Source: Sipunculus nudus (Eukaryota > Annelida > Sipuncula > Golfingiida > Sipunculidae). Taken from it: 64,000 bases of DNA. A program made the translations under genes and the position numbers. The stretch is taken from NCBI GenBank assembly GCA_026874595.1, contig CM049310.1, positions 19,878,058 through 19,942,057 of the forward strand, in the 5' to 3' direction. Below, piece after piece: positions 48,571-59,495 of this stretch (position 1 is the stretch's first letter; each line of letters opens with the position of its first letter). The notes beneath the pieces were generated by a model. That model was not told where the DNA came from and searched no databases. It saw only the letters and a list, made by a program, of their open reading frames with translations.

Positions 48571-51500
48571 TTCTGAGTTGTTTAATTTATGGTGAGTCAT
48601 ATCTTTTCGTCATTTGAAGATTCGGATATAGAGAACCGAAGCTATGATCAACGAACAAAAAATAAAAATTATGAGGAATTGATTTGGAATGGCAGGTATA
48701 GGAAGACTGGTGGGAAACAAGCCCTGTTATTGTTAGAAGGGAGTCTCACCAGTAACAGGATACCTTAAATATGTACAGAACAAAACTAATTATACACGTT
48801 CCTGTGTTTCTTCCTGGGCCCGTGCTGTCCATGTCAGCGCCAGAGCACGCGGGTGCACCTAAAGGTGAAAATGATTCCTGACAGGTGAAGACTAAAAGAC
48901 AAAACAAATATTGTTCTAGTAGGGTATGATAAGGCCATGCTGTTACTGAGGTATGATTAGGTTATGCCACAATATGTGGTTGCGGTACGTGTGATATATA
49001 TAAATGAACAACAGCTCAAAGGTATTTGTTTAACAAATGATTAAACTGCAAACTAAAGACAGCAGGTTCAAAGCAAGAATAAGGAAATAAAACCCAGAAA
49101 CCCTCGAACGTTTCCCCCATGTCACGGTATTTAGCCATTCAGATTGAATTCGTGTTAATTAACTCAAAGAAGAAAATATTTTTATGTGATTTATTTAGAT
49201 TATTCTTGAAATGTAAATTAAAAGAAGTTTCCCTTATAATAGTCTTAAGTAAAATATGCATAATTAGGTAAATTTTCGAAAAGTCATTCCTACTGAGCGT
49301 TATTCAATGTTATAAAGATTTATTGTATATTTAATTAAAATTACATATTCACTTTTTAAAATATATATACTCATTTGAAGAATATGCAATAAAGTTTTTT
49401 AACAATGGACATGATTCAGAATCTTATGAATATATCTGAATACCGGGTGGAAAAAATGACAGAAGCCTTTTTTGTGCCACATCATCTGCAATGGCTGTAT
49501 ATGATTTCAATGGTGAAAAAAAAATGTTGACTTGTGGTCAATATATTTTTACAAAATTCACATAGGTTGGTCTTAGAGGACCCTTCTAATTTATTATTAA
49601 AGTAACATGCTTAAATTTAGGCTATCAGTTTCTCTTTATCACAAGATATTAATGGAGTAAGCAGGATCGTCTTTACACTAGCAGAAATTGGTAAAGTTTG
49701 GTAAATTTTTAAGTTCTAGGCTGCTTCGATCTCCTACTGTGAATATATAAGTAGCCTCTGTTTGACAGTAGTTTCAGAAAACTAAGTTTTTCCATAGAAA
49801 ATCGACAATGAAAACATATATTTGTTTGCCCGCTTCGACGATTCTCTCAGATAAACCGCTGGATGCCCCTTTAAAATATATATGTGATAGTTGTCCCGTA
49901 ACTCATATTTCTGTTTCTGTTCCAGGTAGTACCTATTATGTTTATATCTTACAGTCGACGTACTCAAACTTGAATTATATTTATAAATTAAAAACGCATG
50001 AAATATAAAGAGATAGATCTTTTTAAAAGTTATTTGAGTAAACGGACAGACAGGCATTGATACAGACATACGGTATCTATACCATTCAGCGGGAGACCCG
50101 GTCAGACATTTGTCATGTAGCACTTCAAATTTTTGTGTTGATTTTAATTGGTACAGTGTAGTTTTGTATCTGAGCCCGCATATTGGTTTTATAAATGCCC
50201 ACTTCATCTGCCTAAGCTTCCTCTTGTAACGTCTGACAAATACGGAATGGTTAGGAAACCCATGCCGTGGAAAAAGCAAAGGTATAACTTGGATCAGTGT
50301 TAAAACATTTAAACACTAAAAACATTATGAATAGTTCACGGATTGACAATGGTTGAGATACCTCTCGGATAAATAAGATTTTTAAAGGTATTTAATATTT
50401 AAATTCCTACGATTCTTTTAACCTAAATCGGAAACTCGACCAGGGGCTGCAGTATTTTGAAAAATATATATTGGCGTTAACAGGCAGATGAAAAGGATTT
50501 TAGTCAATATATACCGAACATTTATAGTCGATGTATACCGAACTTCACCACTTAAGTTACAAAGCATTACAAATTGCAGATATGTCGGTAAAATGTTAGT
50601 TCAACATGACGTCTTCTTATGTTTTCAACGACCTGATATAAGATTATTAATCTTACCATCTGTTACTAAGAGACCTTTCAATTTCAGATACCAAATTATT
50701 CCAATGGTTCCGTACTTATGTAGCATGCAGTTTTAATAGTTTTCATATTCATCATACAAGGGGAAAGCCTTGCGGTTGTTTCTTGAACCCGCATGCGTTA
50801 AGTTAAATTTGTTGACATAATCTTGCATCCGTTGGTGCACAGACTGAGATGGTTCGAATTTTTTCAGCATCAGAAGTTACAATATATACGGGGTATTAAC
50901 AATAATGTTGAAAATAAGGCAATCAGGTATACATTTATTTAAATGTATTGATGCGTCACGACCTTGTGGACATGTTTCTTGATGTCTCCATACGGTAGAT
51001 ACCACAGATAAGCTTAGTGACAAACAGTATTAGTCGCTAGTTTGCATCGGGGCGACAAGATCAGACTGCAAATATTATCTACAGGGCACAGACGACCCGC
51101 AAAGCTCTTGAAATACGATGTGTCTGGATATGTGGTTGAAGTTAATGGTCCATAGGCGGAGAGGCTAAGAGAGCTACTAAACATAGGCATACAGAGAGCT
51201 CTCGATGAGACTAGACCTGGGCTCTAGCACAAAGCCACTATACGTATATGGTAATGTATACGTCATAATATGATCCTGTTATTAAAGTCTGGGGTTTGCC
51301 CTGCTTCCTCTTATCGCATCTTGTCGGTGGTTTCAGCTTTTATCAGTCCTGAGAATAAGCTCTTGTAGCTTTGGCAAAAAATGTCAGATAACAGCCATAT
51401 GTGATCATATGGCAATACGGTGTTTGGGCTAAAGGTTCGACATATTGCGAAACCCACAAAAGTAATTTATTTCACATATAGGTTCTCGCAAGACATCTTT

Positions 51501-52645
51501 GGAGAATTACCTGGTTCCGGCGGGTATTACCTGGTTCCATGAAAAAAATCTATGTCGGTGTTGTTTAAAAAGACCTGTCCGGATGAGTGTTTGAAGGCAA
51601 GATGGAGAACACGTTTCTTGCAATAATTTGTGGGACAGATTTGAAAATTCTGTCATATGAAGCGTTTTCAGCAGGAAATTTTAAAATGACGACCAATTTC
51701 AGCTTGATATAGTCACACATGGCCAGTATCGGTTAACATTGATGAATCTTGTCCGATAATGTTGCATGGAACTGACGGTGCTTTATAAAGTATATAACAC
51801 TTTCTCCCTCACGTTAATTCAGTGTGTTGCTTTCTTATTACAATTAGTTCCTTTCTTCACAATTTTCTTTTTGCATTTAGATTATTTATACTATTACCAA
51901 AGATCACACAGTGGTTACCATGGATACAAGCAGATTAATCTACTGGAATCACCATCATCAGTTGACAGTTAATGTGTTTGTATAATGATTTAATAATTTT
52001 GGCTAATGGGAAATATCCCGTCCTAGGTTTTCACTACATGTCTACGTTTCCACGTCCCATTTAAACAAATTAAAAGAAAAAAACATTTTTGATTGTCATC
52101 CGTAGCTCTTACTTTCTACGACGGTATGCTTGTCTGTCATCGCGGCTTAAGACATCGCCGCGAATTGTCAAAAAGAATACTGAAAGAGTAAAAGAAGGAA
52201 AACTAATGATTTTCTGAAAATGCTCAATTCCTTATGGATAGCCGCTATTTATCACAATTAATAGCGATGAAGGAATCTTAGTCCATCTGGAAGCGAAACC
52301 AAGCCAAGAAAATGACAGGTATATCATTTTTATAAACGGATGGCTGTAAAATGGAACTTGGTGCTGCCATCTGCTTAAATTAATTATTCCTCAACTATTC
52401 ACCTCTAGTGAATCACTTGTCGTATTCAGATGTTAAACTAAAAATCCTTGATAATGAATTAGGCCTTTTTCCTTTTAGGTCACATAATCCTATTAATTTC
52501 GGCTATCTGTCGACTTATCATGGTGTTGGGCTAAGTTAAAGACGATTTCTTATTTCAATTAAGATATAAACTAGAATGGCATTGTTTTTGCAAAGCAAAA
52601 TGGGCCATCCCAAATCATTAGGAATGAAATATGCAAATATATCAA
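48571..52645. other. Unannotated stretch
   Basis: No gene recognised apart from the weak 165-codon frame at 49782-50279. A potential hairpin lies near 48820-48865 (CCCGTGCT against AGCACGCGGG). Confidence 0.35.
49782..50279 (-). CDS. 165-codon open frame, unrecognised
   Basis: This is the longest single-copy open frame in the window that is not part of a repeat, starting at ATG (50279). The predicted protein is rich in Lys, Tyr and Arg, with one hydrophobic patch (FKKIYLFIFHAFLIYKY) and no known motif. No splice sites, repeats or similarity to a family are evident. In AT-rich intergenic DNA of this size, one such frame by chance is plausible, so I do not claim a gene. Confidence 0.15.
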   Translation of the reverse strand: MLFPRHGFPNHSVFVRRYKRKLRQMKWAFIKPICGLRYKTTLYQLKSTQKFEVLHDKCLTGSPAEWYRYRMSVSMPVCPFTQITFKKIYLFIFHAFLIYKYNSSLSTSTVRYKHNRYYLEQKQKYELRDNYHIYILKGHPAVYLRESSKRANKYMFSLSIFYGKT

Positions 52646-52649
52646 AACC

Positions 52650-53180
52650 ATGATTCTTGATTTCAGCAGATTTGACCTTGAAGGTCAAGGTCACTGCTTT
52701 TCAAACTCCAGTGAGATTTTGACAGAAAGAACTGGCGAGTCAAATTTGAAGAAAAAAATCTTCAAATTTACGGGGGTCACAATAATCCTAGAATTGCATA
52801 AATCTGACCTTCAAGATCCAGGTGAAGGTCATTGGTTTTTGAACTCTTTCGAGATAAAGGAAGGAACAATGATGTTGAAATTTTTTTTAGGAAAATATGG
52901 ACCCCTTCAACAGTTATTGCTGTCACAAGACAATAAAAAAATTCGTCTGATTTGACCTTGAAGATCCTGGTAAGGGTCACCGGGTTTCAAACTTATCCGA
53001 GAACTTGGTAGGAACAATAAGTGTTCCAAATTTGATGCCAAAATGATAAATACTTAAAAAATTATGCGGTTCACAAGAATTTCACATTTTGGCAGATTTG
53101 ACCTTGATGATGAAGGTCAAGGTCACCAGGTTTCGAATTTTTGGTGTTTAAATTTTTGGAAGAAATTATACAGCCCTTCA
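52650..53180 (+). repeat. Tandem array with TGACCTTGA/TCAAGGTCA blocks
   Basis: Diverged units carry TTTGACCTTGAAGGTCAAGG at 52671, a related block at 52803, TTTGACCTTGAAGATCCTGG at 52951 and TTTGACCTTGATGATGAAGG at 53097. Spacing is 132-148 bp. Each block is followed by GGTCA(C/T)..GGTTT and a run reading AATTTGA..AAATT. The palindromic core TGACCTTGA..TCAAGGTCA equals two inverted extended AGGTCA half-sites. Frames of 100 codons in the array are incidental. Confidence 0.8.
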
Positions 53181-54754
53181 GAACTTATCGTGTTAACCAG
53201 ATATCCTACTGACGACAGACGATGGCACTGAAAACAACGGGGGGGGGGGGGGGGCATAAAAAAAGAGAAAAACCTAATGATATTGTGTAGCCAGTATTCT
53301 TGTTTATCCAATAATTGGCCACATTCATGTTTTGAAGATGTTGCGACCGTCTGTGTTTTAAATTAGCAACTGGAAAGCATGGACTTCGTGGCAGATTCAA
53401 GCTACTTTTTTTGGATGTGTTGTATAAAAATGCAAGTACGTAAACAGTCAAATCGTGAACCAAAGCTGGTAAGAACATACACTGATCAAGCAATTTTCAG
53501 ACTTTATAATTCCCATGCATACCAATACTTCCTCCTACCCTTTACGAGAATTTTATATCTTCTTACAAAATACAGCTGAAATTTTAAATCGACGACGCTT
53601 TTTGAAAATTTCACCTTTCATCTTAAGTTAAAACTGATATAGCCAGGATTACTAATTAGAATTTAAACAAAACTGACAACCAAGTTTTTATATCAAAATC
53701 TATTTCTGTAGCATTCAGGTCGCTTATCAGTGAAAAAGGATTATATAGAAAATAAAAAAAAAAACTACTACTACCACCTGTCCTACTATAATCATGATTA
53801 CTACTACTACCACCAGTGTCACTACAAGAACTACTTATACATGCAATAGTTATAAAAAATTAATCATGACTGTTGTGTAGTAGTAATTGTTGTAGTAATA
53901 GTGAACTAGGAATCCAATCATTGAATCCAGAAAAACTGGATACTTTTCTTATTAGGCTTATTTCATTAGCAGGCCAAGGGCTGGCTAATTAGTTTCATCC
54001 AGTCATGACTTAATTCCATAATAATGGCGCCTTGCGCGCTAAAAAAACACCGTTACGGCCGCAGATGTTTCGAACCTAATGAACAATTGTAGCAATTATC
54101 TGTCAAAAGCTAATTTATCTTCTTTGCTGGTTCTGCGTTTATTATTTGAATGAAGTTCATTAAATTATGTTTTACGAAGGTTTGAGGAAATAAGCGAGTT
54201 TTGTAGTTCTTAGTTCCAAGTTGTTATGTATAGTTATACAGCCTTAATCCGAATAAACAAAAAAAAGCGGCCTTAAAAATATTTAGAAGGGAGTATTTTG
54301 TTATTATATTTAGCATTAATATATACTCACGTTTTGTGCTCTAATTTTATGATTTGCAGTCGTCGTCTTTTAGGTCTTATCTTCTTTGCGGACATTTTAT
54401 TTTTTCTTCTTAAAACAGACGTGTTTGTGGAAAGGGTTATAGCATCGCATTTTAGTTAGAAAGGCATGTTCGTTTGCCTGACAACAAATAACCATCTAAT
54501 ATCTTCAAAGAAACCGTTCGACCATATATGTTCTAATTAGGTGCCATTTATTTCCGTTTTATAATTGATTTTGATTTATGCTTGTTCCGTTTTCAAATCA
54601 CAAATGTCATTCATTTATATTTGTATCGTTTTTTAATTACACTCTGAGAGGAACATCTTTTTTAATTATTGAGAACAAACGTATTGATAAAAAATGTCTC
54701 AGTGAAAGGTGGGACAAGTAAAATACAGATCGTGAAACACAAGTGAGGCATGGA
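53181..54754. other. Unannotated stretch
   Basis: It holds a G run (53239-53254) and an imperfect ACT/CTA triplet tract at about 53767-53845. That tract is complementary to GTAGTAATTGTTGTAGTAATAG near 53880-53902, so a weak hairpin is possible. No gene is recognised. Confidence 0.4.
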
Positions 54755-55895
54755 AGACGCAGTTAGCCCGAGACGGGAGTATTTAAGGAAGACAATAAGT
54801 AGTCATCATCATTAGAACGGAGTAAGCCCGAGAAGGATAATTCAGAGCAAACAATAAGGAAAGTCACTATCATGAAGACGAAGTTGTGCTGTCAAGGGGA
54901 ATTCAAAGCAAGACAGACGCTGAGTGTGGTCACTATCGTGAAAATGGAGTTAGGCCGGAAAGGGGGCATTGAAGGCAGACAATAAGTAAAGTCAGCATCG
55001 CGAAGATGAAGTTAGGTCGGGTAAAGAGTACTGAAGGCAGACATTAAGTAAAGTCACTATCATGAAAATGGAGTTTTATGGGGTAGGGATATACTGAAAG
55101 CAGACACTAAGTAAGGTAAGCATCGTGAAGATGAAGATAGGTTGGGTAGGTAGTATTGAAAGCAGACAATAAGTGAAGTCACTATCGTGTAGACGAAATA
55201 AGGCCGGGTAGGCAGTAATGAAAGCAGACACTAAGTAAAGTCACTGTCCTGTAGACGAAGTAAGGCAGGTTAGGGGGTAATCAAGACCCATTGATACTGC
55301 AAGTGTGATATAATGCAGACGCGAATAAAGCCATTTTTTTGTAAAGACCAAGTGATACTTCCAGCGTGGTACAGAGCAGTTCACATGTAAAGACATTGTC
55401 CAAAAGACCAGTGATAATGCGATAGTGATATAGAACAGATGAAAAAAAAAAAACATTGTCGTAAAAACCCAGTGATAATGCAAGGGTGCCACAGAGCAGA
55501 CAATAAATAAAGCCATTGTCGTAAAGACCCGATGATACTGCGTATGTGATACAGAAGAAATGACAAATACAGATATTTTCGTAAAGGCCCAGTGAAACTG
55601 CGAGGATGATATAGGGCAGACAACAACTACAGCCATTGTCGTAAATACCCAGTGATACTGCGAAGGTGATACAGGGTAGACAACAATATAGCCATTGTAA
55701 CAAAGCCCAGTGATACTACGAGTGTGATACAGAGCATATAAAAATACCCTATTGCCGTAAAAACCCAGTGACAGTGCGAGGCTGATATAGAGCAGAAAAC
55801 GAATAAAGCATTGTCGTAAAGACCGGGTGATACTGCGAGTGTGATACAGAGCAGACGACAAATAAAATCTTTGTAAAATAAAACCATTCACGTAA
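54751..55895. repeat. Large tandem array, about 60-bp units, two subtypes
   Basis: Subtype 1 (54751-55290) has units marked by GAAGATGAAGTTAGG(T/C)CGGG and CAGACA(T/A)TAAGTAAAGTCA, spaced 58-66 bp, about nine units. Subtype 2 (55300-55895) has units marked by GTAAAGACCCAGTGATACTG and GTGATACAGAGCAGAC, spaced 55-62 bp, about ten units. Both share the CAGACAATAA(G/A)TAAAG block, so one array changed consensus. Because 60 is divisible by three and stops are rare in the unit, the minus strand of subtype 2 stays open for 234 codons (55241-55945) and other frames are also open. That is not evidence of a protein. Confidence 0.92.
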
Positions 55896-57337
55896 AGACT
55901 CGTACAAAATATTCTATGAAATCTTGAGAGTATCTCAACGAGCATATTATATGAGTGTCATATCTTCAATTGTTTAACATAATTATGGCACAGCAGATTC
56001 CTCTGTGCCAGCAAGGTTCTTAACGATGTAGGTCCTTAGAATGCTTTCATATTCCAGTAATGCCAAAAGAGTGCTTACTGCGAATCTTTTAACTCTAGGA
56101 TCATAATGTTCTGTGGTGATTATAAAGGTTACTCAATTGTTCTACTAATTTATTTTACATAGTTATGAGTCGCATTGAATAGAGGACCACCTTACAGGAT
56201 AGTTTGATAATCTTGCTCATATAAATATACCAGTCTCCCTCGTGGACAGAGAGCAGGAATTTCTTTTGTTAGGAACTGAACGGTACTCGTCTGTAATTTA
56301 CCATTACACGGATATGAACTAAAAAAGATGTGTTCATTCTCATCAGTGTCTCTTGGTTGAAATTTGCGAACATATAAAAAGAACCATCTGTAAATAGAAT
56401 GTCTCGACTACCGTTAACAAGCTAGTTCGATAAATGTCAGTGTAAGACATCTTAAAGCACGGATTGATGGGACAGTAACGTCGAAATATATCACCGTAAC
56501 AACACCAGTATGAGAAGAAAACTAACACTTGATTTTAACCGTCGGGGTGAGAAACATCACCAAACCAATCTTATGAACATGTCTCCGTTAAACATAGATT
56601 TCCAAGAGAGTTAGAAGATACCTTGCATGTCAATGCTAGGCAAGAACAGCTTAAGTTGACATTTGAGTGAGCTATAGCTCAGCCTTTATGTGTAGTCCTG
56701 TCCAGTTGGGCCCATGCACTGGGTTTAAGGGTGTCACTCTTGCACGACTGATGGCAGGCCTGTGGCAGTCCTTTCAAATTTCCATGACTTTAAAAAATGC
56801 TGACAGTTGGGGTCTTATTACCTTGAGGACAATCTGAGTCAACTATTTGGACAGAAAGTACGTTACTTATAGATTAGCTCAAGCCATAACGGTGAAGTAA
56901 TGCATCCGTTTCCTGCAACCCCTGCTCTCGTTCGCCTGGGTTGTTGAAACGACAATATCGTGCAAAGGTCCAACCCATCGCCGGGACGCCTGACTTTATA
57001 GACCCAGTCAGCGATCACTCTGAACACAGCATGCACCTCAGTGGCGACGAATTCCTTCAACATGGCGTATTTGTCTATAAAACCAGCGTCTATTGTCATT
57101 GCTCCAGCTCAGTAATTACGTGGTATGTTTAGTGGGGAGATACATCAATCGAAACTTGCTATACAGTGCAGAAATTACGGGTTAAAACAGAGAAATTAAA
57201 AAAAATAGGAGCTATGAAAAGACTAAAACCTGTATTTCTGGTATTTTTTTCACCTTCGTGTGACCCCTGATTAATCGCTAGTTTTAGAATTCTATGCCCC
57301 TGGTTGTGCGTTGTGCGGTTTTCCCGTTCCTTGTATT
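55896..57337. other. Unannotated stretch
   Basis: No gene recognised. Short frames on both strands near 56860-57130 overlap each other and have no splice support. Confidence 0.35.
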
Positions 57338-57384
57338 TTACGATATTGCCCTATTGATTGTCATATGTCTCCTTTTGTTTTCAG

Positions 57385-57480
57385 GTCTGTCACGCCTCAG
57401 TTTGTCTACTTCATGTGCTATACTGGCTAAGGACAATACCTTATCAAAAGGCTTCAAATCCCTTGGTTTAGACAAGTCAG
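57385..57480 (+). CDS. Candidate symmetric internal exon, unrecognised
   Basis: CCTTTTGTTTTCAG ends at 57384 and the donor CAGGTAAGT starts at 57481, bracketing exactly 96 nt, a multiple of three. One plus frame is open: LSRLSLSTSCAILAKDNTLS and on to GLDKSG. The minus strand over 57338-57601 is also open for 88 codons, with a charged, coding-looking sequence (FITQVEKKIRNLPDLSKP, EVDKLRRDRPENKRR) bounded by stops. The two readings compete. The splice consensus favours plus, while amino-acid composition favours minus. I recognise neither protein. Confidence 0.3.
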
Positions 57481-57601
57481 GTAAGTTACGTATCTTTTTT
57501 TCAACCTGTGTAATGAATCCTGGTAAAATTACTCGTATTTTAAAATGCACACTTAATACCAGACTTGATTTTACTAGACCAGCATGATTTCTCGCCCCCA
57601 C

Positions 57602-59227
57602 GTTACAATGTCAGTGTTTGTCATGATGGTAACGTCACTGACTGTGTCAGTCGAACTGCTGTACCAAGACACACTCTGAAAGTTAGCCTTTCAAGATGAG
57701 AGTAATTTCGTTCTAATTACAAAACCAACGTTAACCGGTGACCGGTGATTCATTTCCGTGGATGATATTTCAAAGTTGGATGTTTTCTAACGTACGAGCA
57801 TTTATTTTCTCTATTAACAAGAATGCTCTACTGAGGGCTTTGCATTCACTGAGCACAGTCTGACGTGTGGTGATTACAGAATTGGTTTTATTCAGTACTG
57901 CCCACTTACCACACAAGGTTTAGGCCACTCCGTGTTCTCAAGCAGGTAACGAGAAATATGTAGTAGTATAAAGATGGAAGACAAAGTATAGCCCTAGCCT
58001 TAGATTAATATTTACTTAAGATATTACGGAAAAGTAAAAATCCGTTCTATAGGTCATGCGTCAATATAACTACAGTATATGATAATGTAAACAGTCACTG
58101 CCGTGTAGATGTAAATATAAATACCTTTTTATAATATCTCAACTATTGAATATAACCGTTCCAGCGCAAGATCCTTCTTTATTTACGATACGAACTATGC
58201 GCAAAATCCTTCATTAATGGTAAAAGTTATATTCATATTAGAAATATATATCTAAAGAAAGCACTTGACTTATACATTTTATATATAGTAATCTAATCAG
58301 TTCCCAACCTGTACCTCCTGCATTCTTCATTGTCTAGTCTTAAAAATTAAGTGCCTCCAGTGGGTACACAATAGATTTGAACTAAGCATTAATCTAGTCA
58401 ATGACAAATCTTCACCTCCTGTGGTCTTTCATTAAGCATGTTAATATTTAAAAACAATTCGTCTTAAATAGTTCTTATTCGCATTCAGTAGATGTATAAT
58501 CGGTTGTTAGGACCTTTCAGCGGTCCACAAAAAGAATAGAATAAATAAAAAAAAAGATCTTGAGAATGTTTAAGCTTCAGGGAAAACTTCCATACAGTAA
58601 GATTTAATTTGTACCCCAAAAAAATATCTAATTGTATTATAAATAATGATAATGGCTGGTAAATTCTAGAGATGAATGGCGCATAGAAATGATAAAAATA
58701 CGATAATGTTAAAAGTCGTTGAACTGGGGTTGCGGAGATTTGTAAGTATATTAATTACAAGTGATTATATTTGTAACGAGGAAAGAAATGGGGACAAAAA
58801 AAGCATAAGGAGAAGACCGTTGTGTATCTGTTAAAAATATGTGCATGCAATATTTAAAAAGATTTTTTTTAATAATATTACTCATATTATATCATGTAAC
58901 TGACCTGGGGTTAAAATGACAGTATAATTACTGCAGGTCAGCGGGTGTTGTGGACATTCAAAATCAAATGACAAAGCTGTCCAAGATCTACGGTTACTAA
59001 AATGTAAGAAAAATCCACGGAGGGTTGCCCAAACTTGACTTTTCATAACAATTGTTTCAATATTAATTATCTTTTAATCGCAGGTATGTTATGACTGGCT
59101 TTGGATTTGGATTTATATCCCTATGATATAAATTCCTATCTTTGGTCAATTTTATTGTAGAATTCTGCTTGTATAAATGTTCATGGTATTAGAAAATAAC
59201 CTGTGCAACTCAACGAAGCCTTGAAAA
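57602..59227. other. Unannotated AT-rich stretch
   Basis: Nothing recognised. Confidence 0.4.
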
Positions 59228-59495
59228 GGCCAATAAAAGGTATGATTCTCAGGCACTTTTTTCAGAAATCAGAGCGGGCGTTCGGTAATTTTTTTTTTCT
59301 TTTTGCATGTTTCGATAAAAATGTCATATGATCAGGGAAAAGAATAAAAATAACAATTTTGTGCTAAACAGGTAAAAAAACTACATAAATTTTATTATTT
59401 ATTTTCTTGAAAGATAAAATAATTTTTTTTTATACAGGGGGTTAAAATTGATGCGGGCGCTGCCTGAGAACCATACCTTTTATTTTTTATGGGCC
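59228..59495 (+). mobile_element. Harbinger-type MITE, copy B
   Basis: A 268-bp element starts and ends GGCC. The left arm is AAAAGGTATGATTCTCAGGC and the right arm TGCCTGAGAACCATACCTTT. Internally, TTTCAGAAATCAGAGCGGGC, ATGTTTCGATAAAAATGTCA and AAAATTGATGCGGGCGCTGC match the reverse complement of copy A (42603-42949). Flanking triplets are AAA and TAA, a decayed target duplication. It is shorter than copy A through internal deletion. Confidence 0.8.

Noticed and set aside
55241-55945. 234-codon minus-strand open frame
   Set aside because: It lies wholly within the 60-bp tandem array. The period is divisible by three and several other frames are open too, so openness is expected without selection.
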